Below are positions 25,044 through 33,073 of a stretch of 64,000 bases of DNA, piece after piece (the stretch's first letter is position 1; each line of letters begins with the position of its first letter). The translations under genes and the position numbers were made by a program. Below the pieces are notes generated by a model. It was not told the DNA's origin and did no database searches. It saw nothing but the letters and a program-made list of their open reading frames with translations. This stretch comes from Psychrosphaera haliotis. GTDB lineage: Bacteria > Pseudomonadota > Gammaproteobacteria > Enterobacterales > Alteromonadaceae. The stretch covers positions 1 to 64,000 of the forward strand of contig NZ_BAAAFQ010000007.1 of NCBI RefSeq assembly GCF_039523615.1, written 5' to 3'.

Positions 25044-25511
25044 ATGACTGCACAATCAACACCAATTAACGAAGAGATTCTTTTAAAGCAAACAGGCCTA
25101 TTGGGTTTTTTCACTGGTAGTATTATTTTACTGCCAGTTATTAGTGATATTTTAAAGTCCACATCTTTAGGAGGTGAGTCTTTGATTACAGCTAAGGTAT
25201 TAATATTTTTAGCTTTGTTTGTTGGACTAATTGTAAGTCTGGTTAAACAAATAAAGGCTGGAAAAAAAGTTGATAGCAAAAACTATTGGTTCTCAAATTT
25301 CGAGGATGAGTTTTTTAACCATATCAATGAAAAGGCTTATAAGTACTCTTGGACGATGTCGTTAACCACGCTTATTGTATTTTCTCTTTATGGAAGTTCA
25401 ATTACTAATGAAGCGGCTTCAGTAAATCAAGTTTGCCAAGCGATAATAGGTGTTATGCTTTTTTCTTTTGGGTTGACCATTCTTATAAAGCTAAGAGGTA
25501 ACAATGACTGA
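25044..25511 (+). CDS. four-helix membrane protein paired with an XRE regulator
   Basis: A 155-residue protein with four predicted helices (about 20-40, 49-68, 95-113, 127-148) and a hydrophilic loop (KKVDSKNYWFSNFEDEFFNHINEKAYKYS) in the middle. The family is not recognised by name. It overlaps the start of the XRE gene by 8 bp. Small membrane proteins coupled to YgzD-type helix-turn-helix regulators are a recurring pattern in bacteria, often without known function. The 36-bp palindrome upstream probably controls both. A toxin, transporter or sensing role cannot be decided from sequence. Confidence 0.7.
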   Translation: MTAQSTPINEEILLKQTGLLGFFTGSIILLPVISDILKSTSLGGESLITAKVLIFLALFVGLIVSLVKQIKAGKKVDSKNYWFSNFEDEFFNHINEKAYKYSWTMSLTTLIVFSLYGSSITNEAASVNQVCQAIIGVMLFSFGLTILIKLRGNND

Positions 25512-25722
25512 TTTTTTACGAAACGATATTGCACGATTCAGGAGTGATAAAAAGGTATCACAACAGGAGTTAGCAGATGCGATAAGCGTTTCACGAAAAA
25601 CAATTAGTACTGTTGAAACAGGTCGTTTTACGCCCTCAGTTGTCATTGCGTTAAAGCTCGCAAACTATTTTGGTGTAGCTGTTGAAGATCTTTTTGAGTT
25701 GGCAGTTAAGGGTGACAAGTAG
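25504..25722 (+). CDS. XRE-family transcriptional regulator (YgzD type)
   Basis: A 72-residue protein that is little more than a Cro/CI-type helix-turn-helix: NDIARFRSDKKVSQQELADAISVSRKTISTVETGRFTPSVVIALKLANYFGVAVEDLFEL. The ETGRFTPSVVIALKLA pattern is that of the short YgzD-type regulators, usually encoded with a small membrane protein, as here (8-bp overlap). It most likely represses its own operon through the palindrome at 24976-25011 (inference). Confidence 0.9.
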   Translation: MTDFLRNDIARFRSDKKVSQQELADAISVSRKTISTVETGRFTPSVVIALKLANYFGVAVEDLFELAVKGDK

Positions 25723-25761
25723 CTAGTTTCGTAATGACGTTGAGATTTTTGAGTAGTAAAT

Positions 25762-25794
25762 ATACGCCAGTGAATTTGGTATTCCCTGGCGTAT
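25762..25794. terminator. stem-loop between the XRE gene and glmU
   Basis: Perfect 9-bp stem ATACGCCAG (25762-25770) and CTGGCGTAT (25786-25794) with a 15-nt loop between two convergent genes. T-tracts are poor on both sides, so terminator function is likely but weaker than elsewhere in the window. Confidence 0.5.
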
Positions 25795-25818
25795 GGATTT
25801 TAACGAAGAAACAAGCCG

Positions 25819-27180
25819 CTAGTCCTTTGTAGGACGCTTCCAACCGTCAATATTGCGCTGTTTGCCACGCGCAATTGCAAGACCATCTTTGTCGATGTTT
25901 TTAGTCACCGTTGAGCCGGCTGCAACAAATCCGTTTTCTTCAATGGTAATTGGCGCCACTAACGTTGAGTTTGTACCAATAAATGCGTTGTCTTTAATAT
26001 CCGTTTTAAACTTATTCACACCGTCGTAATTGGCTGTGATTACGCCTGCACCAATGTTTACGCCAGCGCCAATAGTCGCATCGCCTAAATAAGAGAAGTG
26101 GTTTGCTTTTGAACCTTCACCAAGTACTGACTTTTTCATTTCAACAAAGTTACCAACTTTGGCTTTATTGCCAACAACTGCACCAGGACGTAAACGAGCA
26201 AATGGACCAATTTGAGCATTCGCCCCAACTTTTGCATCGTCCACTAGCGAGTTAGCTTCAATATTAGCACCGCTCTCAATGATACAATCTTTTAGTACAC
26301 AGTTTGGACCAACGGTTACGTTGTCGCCTAGAACAACAGTGCCTTCAAAAACCACGTTGACGTCTAACGACACATCATGACCTACCGTCACGTCACCGCG
26401 AACGTCTACTCGAGCTGGGTCACGCATTGAAGCACCAGATAACATTAACTGCTCTGCCGCACGACGTTGATATTCACGCTCTAACGTAGCAAGTTGAACA
26501 CGATTGTTCGCGCCTTCTACTTCAATGCCACTTTCTGGATGAGCCGTGTTGATGGCATAACCTGCTTCATTCGCCATTGCAATGACGTCAGTTAGATAGT
26601 ACTCACCTTGCGCGTTGTCGCTAGACAAGTTAGCTAACCAGCCTTTTAACAAGTCACCGTTTACCGCCATAATGCCAGTGTTCACTTCATTAATTAGAAG
26701 TTGTTCTGGATTCGCGTCTTTTTGCTCAATGATGCCAACAACTTTGTCATTTTCATCACGAACAATACGGCCATAACCTGTTGGGTTATCTAGTTTAACC
26801 GTTAAAAGTGCAATGCCTTTTTCAGGCTTAACAGCTAACAAACGTTCTAATGTTTCAGTTTGAATAAGTGGTACGTCGCCGTAAAGAATTAGAATAGTTT
26901 GGTCGTCAGGCATAAATTCGTCAGCGACTTTAACTGCGTGACCTGTGCCTTTTTGTTCAGCTTGAAGCGCCCAATGCACTTTGTTTGAAGAAAGGGCTTC
27001 TTTTAACTGTTCACCACCGTGGCCATAAACCATAGTAATGTTGTCTGAATTAAGTGCCTTCGATGCATCGATAACGTGTTGCACCATAGGTTTGTGGGCA
27101 ACAGGATGTAAAACCTTTGGAAGGCTAGATTTCATGCGCGTGCCTTTACCGGCCGCTAAAATAACTACTGATAAGTTCAT
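25819..27180 (-). CDS. glmU: bifunctional UDP-GlcNAc pyrophosphorylase/glucosamine-1-phosphate acetyltransferase
   Basis: GlmU acetylates glucosamine-1-phosphate and then joins it to UTP to give UDP-GlcNAc, the precursor of peptidoglycan and lipid A. It has 453 residues, as usual. The N-terminal nucleotidyltransferase begins VVILAAGKGTRMKSSLPKVLH and has the LYGDVPLI metal site. The C-terminal left-handed beta-helix has hexapeptide repeats (VGANAQIGPFARLRPGAVVG, VNIGAGVITANYDG) with the acetyltransferase His in NHFSYLGD. It is on the same strand as glmS and its DeoR-type regulator 5 kb away. The atp operon that often precedes glmU is not present here; selO lies upstream. Confidence 0.97.
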   Translation of the reverse strand: MNLSVVILAAGKGTRMKSSLPKVLHPVAHKPMVQHVIDASKALNSDNITMVYGHGGEQLKEALSSNKVHWALQAEQKGTGHAVKVADEFMPDDQTILILYGDVPLIQTETLERLLAVKPEKGIALLTVKLDNPTGYGRIVRDENDKVVGIIEQKDANPEQLLINEVNTGIMAVNGDLLKGWLANLSSDNAQGEYYLTDVIAMANEAGYAINTAHPESGIEVEGANNRVQLATLEREYQRRAAEQLMLSGASMRDPARVDVRGDVTVGHDVSLDVNVVFEGTVVLGDNVTVGPNCVLKDCIIESGANIEANSLVDDAKVGANAQIGPFARLRPGAVVGNKAKVGNFVEMKKSVLGEGSKANHFSYLGDATIGAGVNIGAGVITANYDGVNKFKTDIKDNAFIGTNSTLVAPITIEENGFVAAGSTVTKNIDKDGLAIARGKQRNIDGWKRPTKD

Positions 27181-27316
27181 TTAATAAGTTCCTTTATTGA
27201 TGCCGTCATTATACGTTTACAGCGGCTAAAACCTCAATGCTTAAGTGCACACAATAGCGCTTTTATGTTGCTGTTTTATTGAACGTAAGTGCACGCTTAC
27301 TTTCTTTCAAGATTTT

Positions 27317-28837
27317 CTAACTGCTACACGAAATGCTCAGCTCTTCACTCCATGCGGGTGGATGTTGTGCGTAACGTGAGTACTCTGGTTGAGAATCGTA
27401 TGGACGTTTTAGTACTGAATAAAGTTCTTCAAGAGGTTTGTTGTCACCCTGTTCTGCAGCTTCAATAACTTGCTGTGCTAAATAATTGCGTAATATATAT
27501 TTAGGGTTAATGGCTTGCATTGTTTGGGTTCGTTTCTCATCGCTGCGTGTTTCTATTGCTAGGCGATTACTGTATTTCTGCAGCCATTTAAGCGCTCCAT
27601 CTCTGTCGATAAACAGGTCGGTAAACTTGTTGCTTTCAACAATGACATTGTTCATCTCGCTCAGTGTGCGCCAAACAATTGAATAGTCGGCTTTGTTTTC
27701 CTGCATTAACGATAAAAGCTCGCCAAGCAGAATACGATCGTCGGTTTTATGTTTTGCAAAACCCATTTTTTGACGCATTAAATTTGAATATTCAGCTAAT
27801 AAATGAGGCTGATATTGCTCAAGTTCAGCTCGTAAAATTGGTCCATCAAGTAAGCCTGACAAAGAGTGACCTAGTACATTTAAGTTCCACAAGGCAACGC
27901 CGGGCTGCTCATCGAAAGCATATCGACCTGTGTGATCAGAGTGATTACAAATATGTTGTGGATTATATTGGTCTAAAAAGCCAAACGGACCATAGTCAAA
28001 AGTAAGGCCTAAAATAGACATGTTATCGGTGTTCATTACGCCATGGCAAAAACCATGAGCTTGCCATTTAGCCACCATTTCAGCGGTACGTTTTATGGTA
28101 AAGCGAAACAATAGACGCGTTTTTTCTTCAATGTTAACGTCGGAAGCATCAGCCTTATACAGCTCGGCTAAATCAGAGTGTTCTTTCGGTAACACGTGAT
28201 TTATACAGTATTCAACCAGTCGGGTTTGTAAGTCGGTGTCACCATGATGAAAGGCATTTTCAAAATGGCCAAAGCGGATATGACTCGGACATACTCGTAT
28301 TAGTGCAGCACCTTGTTCAATTGTTTCTCTTTGAACTTGTTCGCCAGTGGTAAATACACCTAATGCTCGAGAGGTAGGAATACCTAAATGATGTAGGGCC
28401 TCAGAGGCCAAAAACTCACGAATACTGCTGCGAACCACAGCTCTGCCATCACCAAATCTAGAGTAGGGCGTTTGTCCGGCCCCTTTTACGTGGATATCAA
28501 AACGACCATGGCTAGATTCTACTTCACCGAGTAGTACTCCACGACCATCACCTAGTTGTGGGTTGTAGTGACCAAATTGGTGACCAGTGTATTTTTGTGC
28601 AAAAGGTTGAGCTCCGCTTATTGATGATTTGCCAGCAAACCAATCCAAAGAGCTTTCACTTAGCCATTGAAGAGATGGAAACGAAGGCGAACTTAATAGC
28701 TCTGCAGTATCAATACTGGTAATAAGCCAATTTGGCTTGTTAAATTTTGCGGGATTAATCACTGCGCCTAGTTCAGGCAAGTATTTGATATAGGTGTTAT
28801 TAAATAGAATGTCTGGATTATTCTTTTGTGTAGACAT
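27317..28837 (-). CDS. selO: protein adenylyltransferase SelO (YdiU)
   Basis: SelO is a pseudokinase-fold enzyme that moves AMP from ATP onto Ser, Thr or Tyr of proteins and helps in oxidative stress. The 506-residue protein shows GHQFGHYNPQLGDGRGVLLGE, the ATP-site KGAGQTPYSRFGDGRAVVRSSIREFLASEAL, and the metal-binding HGVMNTDNMSILGLTFDYGPFGFLD. It ends ISCSS: the Cys three from the end takes the place of selenocysteine found in other SelO proteins. It is somewhat longer than the E. coli protein (about 480). It is a single gene. Confidence 0.96.
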   Translation of the reverse strand: MSTQKNNPDILFNNTYIKYLPELGAVINPAKFNKPNWLITSIDTAELLSSPSFPSLQWLSESSLDWFAGKSSISGAQPFAQKYTGHQFGHYNPQLGDGRGVLLGEVESSHGRFDIHVKGAGQTPYSRFGDGRAVVRSSIREFLASEALHHLGIPTSRALGVFTTGEQVQRETIEQGAALIRVCPSHIRFGHFENAFHHGDTDLQTRLVEYCINHVLPKEHSDLAELYKADASDVNIEEKTRLLFRFTIKRTAEMVAKWQAHGFCHGVMNTDNMSILGLTFDYGPFGFLDQYNPQHICNHSDHTGRYAFDEQPGVALWNLNVLGHSLSGLLDGPILRAELEQYQPHLLAEYSNLMRQKMGFAKHKTDDRILLGELLSLMQENKADYSIVWRTLSEMNNVIVESNKFTDLFIDRDGALKWLQKYSNRLAIETRSDEKRTQTMQAINPKYILRNYLAQQVIEAAEQGDNKPLEELYSVLKRPYDSQPEYSRYAQHPPAWSEELSISCSS

Positions 28838-28991
28838 GATTATCCTGAGGCCTTTTGATCTGGCTTAATAAAATCTTAGTAAAACAGTATACGCTATTCG
28901 CTGTTTTTAGATTTTGGTGTTATTTTTATTACAGTACTTTTATGACTGTAATTTTATTAAAGTTTATTTTGTTTCGAGAATCGGAGTATAT

Positions 28992-29294
28992 ATGAAAAAA
29001 GCATTTTTATTAGCTATTGCGGCTGTGGCTGCGTTTTCTACACAAGTTCAAGCGGCAGATATTGAAGCGGGTAAAGCAAAAGCTGCGACTTGCGCTGCCT
29101 GTCATGGAGCTAATGGTATTAGTGCAATCCCAACGTACCCAAATTTAGCGGGACAAAAACCAGCGTATATTGTGCAACAATTAAAGGCGTTTAAGTCTGG
29201 TGAGCGTAACAACGCAATCATGAAGCCAATGGCGACGATGCTAACGGACGCAGACATGATTAATGTTGCTGCGTATTACGCGTCATTGAAGTAG
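28992..29294 (+). CDS. periplasmic class I cytochrome c (c553-like)
   Basis: A 100-residue precursor with a signal peptide (cleavage near VQA/A) and one haem attachment site CAACH (near residue 33). A C-terminal Met (NAIMKPMATML) gives the sixth ligand. It is a small electron carrier of the c4/c553/c5 group. The start is the ATG at 28992, 5 bp after TCGGAG, and it opens the signal peptide; the frame extends 26 codons upstream without meaning. It is a single gene, divergent from selO, with a stem-loop downstream. Confidence 0.9.
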   Translation: MKKAFLLAIAAVAAFSTQVQAADIEAGKAKAATCAACHGANGISAIPTYPNLAGQKPAYIVQQLKAFKSGERNNAIMKPMATMLTDADMINVAAYYASLK

Positions 29295-29334
29295 GGGCTT
29301 TAGTTAGGCCACGATAGATTACGAAGTTTAAGAA

Positions 29335-29371
29335 AAGGCAGCTCTATGGGTCACTCCATAACAGCTGCTTT
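29335..29371 (+). terminator. probable terminator of the cytochrome c gene
   Basis: AAGGCAGCT (29335-29343) pairs with AGCTGCTT (29363-29370) (one G-U), and TATGG/CCATA extends the stem inside. The trailing sequence TGTTATT is only moderately T-rich. Confidence 0.55.
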
Positions 29372-29400
29372 GTTATTGGCCAACAATGAGAGAACTAAAC

Positions 29401-29452
29401 TGAAAGAATTAAACTGAAAGAATTAAACTTAAACTTAAACTTAAACTTAAAG
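29401..29452. repeat. short tandem repeats (14-bp x2, then TTAAAC hexamers)
   Basis: TGAAAGAATTAAAC occurs twice in tandem (29401-29414, 29415-29428), running on into TTAAAC at 29429, 29435 and 29441 and a final TTAAAG (29447-29452). It lies between the cytochrome c terminator and the end of recQ. Such tracts arise by strand slippage. Confidence 0.85.
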
Positions 29453-29474
29453 TTATAAGCTAGTGTTTAGCTTT

Positions 29475-31325
29475 TTAAACGCCGCTTTCAAGGTGGCGAT
29501 TTATAACCTGAATAAAGGCTTCTCCATAACGTTTGAGTTTGGTTTCACCTACACCAGACACTGCTAACATCTGACGTTGATTGGTTGGTAACTTATTCGC
29601 CATATCCACCAGTGTTGCATCATTAAAGACCACAAATGGTGGTACGTCATGCTCATCAGCAATAGAACGTCGAAGGCTTTTAAGTCTGGCGTACAAACGT
29701 TTATCGTAGTTAACCAGAAGAGGTTTTTCATCGTAAACTTTACGACCAATTCTTGGTTTAGCTAGGTTTAATACCACTTCGCCTTTTAAAATTGGGCGGG
29801 CCTTATCGGTCAGCATCAACTGGCTGTTGCGGCTAATGTCTTGCTCTACAAAACCTCGGTGAATTAATTGACGAATGATACTCATCCAGAATTCATGGCT
29901 TTGAGTCTTACCAATGCCAAACGTAGAGAGTTGGTCGTGATTTTGTTCACGGACTCGGCTATTTAAACTACCACGTAAAACATCAATCACATGACCAATG
30001 CCTACTCGTTGTTCACAACGATAAATACAAGACAAGGCTTGTTGCGCAGGAATAGTGGCATCAAAAGACTTTGGTGGGTCTAAACAAATGTCACAGTTGC
30101 CGCAAGCATCATTGCTAAATTCGTTAAAGTAGTTGAGTAAGACTTGGCGACGACAAGTTTGAGCGTCGGCCAATGCCACCATCGCATTAAAACGTTGCGT
30201 CTCAACTTTCACTCGTTCTTCGTTGGGATTATCGGCTATCATTTTTTTAATACGAGGTGCATCACCCGAATCAAAAAATAACAAACACTCTGCCGGTAAA
30301 CCATCACGTCCCGCTCGGCCTGTTTCCTGATAATAGCTTTCGATAGTGCGCGGTAAGTCGTAATGCACAACAAATCGAATATTAGGCTTGTTAATACCCA
30401 TACCAAAAGCAACCGTCGCCACAACAATTTGAACATGGTCGCGTTGAAATTGTTCTTGAACACGGTTTCTGGTCTCTGTGTCATAACCAGCATGGTAAGC
30501 TGCCGCTCGATAACCTTTCGCAATAAGCTTTTCGGCTATATCGTCAACTCTTGCTCTGCTTGAGCAATAAATAATACCGGACTGATCAGACTGAGATTTC
30601 ATAAATGTCATTAACTGACTCAGCGGCTTAAACTTTTCTTCAATAGTGAATCGCAGGTTAGGGCGATCAAAACTACCGGTATGAACTAACGGATCTTGTA
30701 GCTGCAGTTGCGCCGCAATATCGTAGCGAGTGGCTCTATCAGCCGTTGCCGTTAGCGCCATAATGGGAACATTTGGAAAGTGCTGTTTAATCATGTTTAG
30801 GCGTAAATAATCTTGCCTAAAGTCGTGGCCCCAATGCGACAAACAGTGAGCTTCATCGATGGCAAACAAACCAACACCACAAAACTTAATGTGTTCTAAA
30901 AACTGGTATTGCAGTAAGCGCTCAGGAGACACATAAAGAATTTTAATTTCGCCATGCTGTAACTGATTTAGGATGTGAGACTGTTGTTCACGAGTCTGTT
31001 GGCTGTTAACAAATGCTGCTGCAACGCCTGATTCCAATAGCTGGTCTACCTGGTCTTTCATTAACGAAAGCAAAGGCGTCACAACGATAGTGACTTTATC
31101 TAAAATTAACGCAGGAATTTGATAACACAAACTTTTACCGCCGCCCGTTGGCATCAGTACCATTACATCTTGGCCGCTTAGGCTCGCGTCAACAACAGCT
31201 TGCTGCCCTTCTCTAAATTCAGAGTAGCCAAAGACTTGTTTTAAAACGCTAATTGGAGAGTTTGTTAATTCAGACAAAAGATTCTTAACTTTAGATGTGA
31301 CACAACTTGGTGAGCATTGTACCAT
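29475..31325 (-). CDS. recQ: ATP-dependent DNA helicase RecQ
   Basis: RecQ is a 3'-5' helicase that unwinds recombination and repair intermediates. The 616-residue protein has Walker A MPTGGGKSLCYQ, the DEAH box AIDEAHCLSHWGHDFR, and motif VI ETGRAGRDG. It then has a zinc-binding RQC domain (CRRQVLLNYF, CGNCDICLDPP) and a C-terminal HRDC domain (RRSIADEHDVPPFVVF...LKRYGEAFI). The start is set at the ATG at 31325, which has GAAGG upstream; an in-frame ATG at 31340 is the alternative. The divergent yigI-like gene starts only 29 bp from it. It matches E. coli RecQ in length (609). Confidence 0.96.
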   Translation of the reverse strand: MVQCSPSCVTSKVKNLLSELTNSPISVLKQVFGYSEFREGQQAVVDASLSGQDVMVLMPTGGGKSLCYQIPALILDKVTIVVTPLLSLMKDQVDQLLESGVAAAFVNSQQTREQQSHILNQLQHGEIKILYVSPERLLQYQFLEHIKFCGVGLFAIDEAHCLSHWGHDFRQDYLRLNMIKQHFPNVPIMALTATADRATRYDIAAQLQLQDPLVHTGSFDRPNLRFTIEEKFKPLSQLMTFMKSQSDQSGIIYCSSRARVDDIAEKLIAKGYRAAAYHAGYDTETRNRVQEQFQRDHVQIVVATVAFGMGINKPNIRFVVHYDLPRTIESYYQETGRAGRDGLPAECLLFFDSGDAPRIKKMIADNPNEERVKVETQRFNAMVALADAQTCRRQVLLNYFNEFSNDACGNCDICLDPPKSFDATIPAQQALSCIYRCEQRVGIGHVIDVLRGSLNSRVREQNHDQLSTFGIGKTQSHEFWMSIIRQLIHRGFVEQDISRNSQLMLTDKARPILKGEVVLNLAKPRIGRKVYDEKPLLVNYDKRLYARLKSLRRSIADEHDVPPFVVFNDATLVDMANKLPTNQRQMLAVSGVGETKLKRYGEAFIQVINRHLESGV

Positions 31326-31354
31326 CTCAACCTTCAACATGGGCAGGGAAAAGT

Positions 31355-31810
31355 ATGTTATCTAAACAAGAAACTCAACTTTGGTTAACGAGTGTTTTTA
31401 ATAGCTTGAACTTTAATAAAAATTTGGGCTTGAACATCACTATTTGTGAGTCAGACAAAGCGGAGATTAGATTTGCTTGGGACGACAAGCTAATGGGTAA
31501 TCCAATGCAAAAAATCTTGCATGGTGGTGTAACAGCAACGGCACTAGATACCGTAGGTGGCATACTCGCCATTTATAGCCGACTGGACAATATGGACATT
31601 GTTAACCAAGAGCAACTAGTTGAATTTACAAAACGTGTGGGCACCATCGATTTACGAACTGATTATTTAAGGCCAGGACGAGGAGATGAATTTATTGCGT
31701 CGGCTAAACTAATTCGTTCAGGGAGTCGGGTTTGTGTTTGCCGTATGGAACTGCACAACAATAAAGGCGATCAAATTGCCTTTGGAACCGGAACTTACCT
31801 AGTTGGTTAA
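31355..31810 (+). CDS. yigI: YigI-like thioesterase-family protein
   Basis: A 151-residue hot-dog-fold protein. It has LHGGVTATALDTVGGI (the catalytic/CoA-binding helix region) and MGTIDLRVDYLRPGRG-type GTIDLRTDYLRPGRGDEF, then SAKLIRSGSRVCVCRMELHN. These match the YigI/PaaI-type thioesterases; YigI of E. coli acts on medium- to long-chain acyl-CoA. The start is the ATG at 31355 behind CAGGGAA; the open frame continues upstream to 31307 inside recQ. It is divergent from recQ, with the two starts 29 bp apart. Confidence 0.88.
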   Translation: MLSKQETQLWLTSVFNSLNFNKNLGLNITICESDKAEIRFAWDDKLMGNPMQKILHGGVTATALDTVGGILAIYSRLDNMDIVNQEQLVEFTKRVGTIDLRTDYLRPGRGDEFIASAKLIRSGSRVCVCRMELHNNKGDQIAFGTGTYLVG

Positions 31811-31954
31811 TCCACCTATACTTAATCCAATTGTACTTAACCCAACTTAACTTGCTTTAATTAACAGCTTGCTCCTATGGTATTACTACCTAAGTCAATG
31901 TTAAATAAATCGTGATTAGCTTAACTCCCTATTACCTAAATTAGAGAAAACTAA

Positions 31955-32848
31955 ATGAAATTAGAAACCAAACACGGCATGATTTACGCAGTTTTTGCAT
32001 TTGTCATGTGGGGCCTAGCGCCACTGTTTTTTAAACAACTACAGTTTATGCCGTCGTTGGAAATTCTTGCACACCGCGTGATTTGGTCTGCATTACTGCT
32101 CGTTGTGATCATTGGTCTTCGTAAAAATTTACACAAAGTTAAGGCAATACTAACTGATCCTAAAACTCTGCTGGTCCTTGTCATTAGTGCCACATTGCTG
32201 GGCTTTAACTGGTGGTTATTTATTTGGTCTATTAACAACGATCATATTCTGGATGCAAGTTTAGGTTATTACATTAATCCACTTCTTAATATCGCCTTAG
32301 GCACCTTATTCTTAAAAGAGCGACTGTCCAAATTACAATATGCGGCCGTCGCACTTGCTGTTGTTGGCGTAATGATCCAAGTGGTTACCTTTGGTTCATT
32401 CCCTATAATTGCGTTTAGCTTGGCAATTAGTTTTGCAATATACGGGCTAATAAGAAAGTTAGCAGCGGTAGATGCAATGCCAGGGTTATTAATAGAGTCG
32501 CTAGTTTTGATATTGCCAGCGATTGTGTATTGGTATGGTTTTGCCGACAGTCCAGCGGCTAACTTGTTAGAAAATAGCTGGTACTTAAATGCGTTAATTA
32601 TTGGAGCAGGGCTCGTAACCACAGCACCGTTGTTGTGTTTTGTAGAAGCGGCTCGCAGACTTGAATACTCAACCTTAGGCTTTTTCCAATACATTGGCCC
32701 TAGCATTATGTTTATGTTTGCCGTTTTCTATTACCACGAACAGTTTGACCAAGAACGTTGGGTCACCTTTGGATTTATTTGGGCTGCGTTAGTGGTGTAC
32801 AGCTATTCGAGTTATCGCAATATGAAGAAATTAAAAGTGACGCTTTAA
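31955..32848 (+). CDS. rarD: RarD-type EamA-family transporter
   Basis: A 297-residue membrane protein with ten predicted helices in two EamA repeats. It begins MKLETKHGMIYAVFAFVMWGLAPLFFKQL and has the conserved AHRVIWSALLL and LNWWLFIWSINNDHILDASLGYYINPLLNI characteristic of RarD (chloramphenicol-sensitive/permease protein). Physiological substrate is unknown; export of small metabolites is presumed. It is a single gene and has no clear terminator. Confidence 0.9.
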   Translation: MKLETKHGMIYAVFAFVMWGLAPLFFKQLQFMPSLEILAHRVIWSALLLVVIIGLRKNLHKVKAILTDPKTLLVLVISATLLGFNWWLFIWSINNDHILDASLGYYINPLLNIALGTLFLKERLSKLQYAAVALAVVGVMIQVVTFGSFPIIAFSLAISFAIYGLIRKLAAVDAMPGLLIESLVLILPAIVYWYGFADSPAANLLENSWYLNALIIGAGLVTTAPLLCFVEAARRLEYSTLGFFQYIGPSIMFMFAVFYYHEQFDQERWVTFGFIWAALVVYSYSSYRNMKKLKVTL

Positions 32849-33073
32849 GTCAGTAAGAAATCCGTTTGACAGTTATTTGAGTTTTTAATTAATTCATCGA
32901 TTATAAATAACGGCTAACATGTGTCCAAGATTAAGTGTTTGAAGTAAAGAGGTTTGCTGTTGATAAGCTAACTTCTTTATTCACTTTCGATATATATAAT
33001 CTTTTTAAATTCTTTTTTGAAATAACAAACCTTGACTAGTATTCGCCCATAATATTTATTCAAGGTTTTATAA

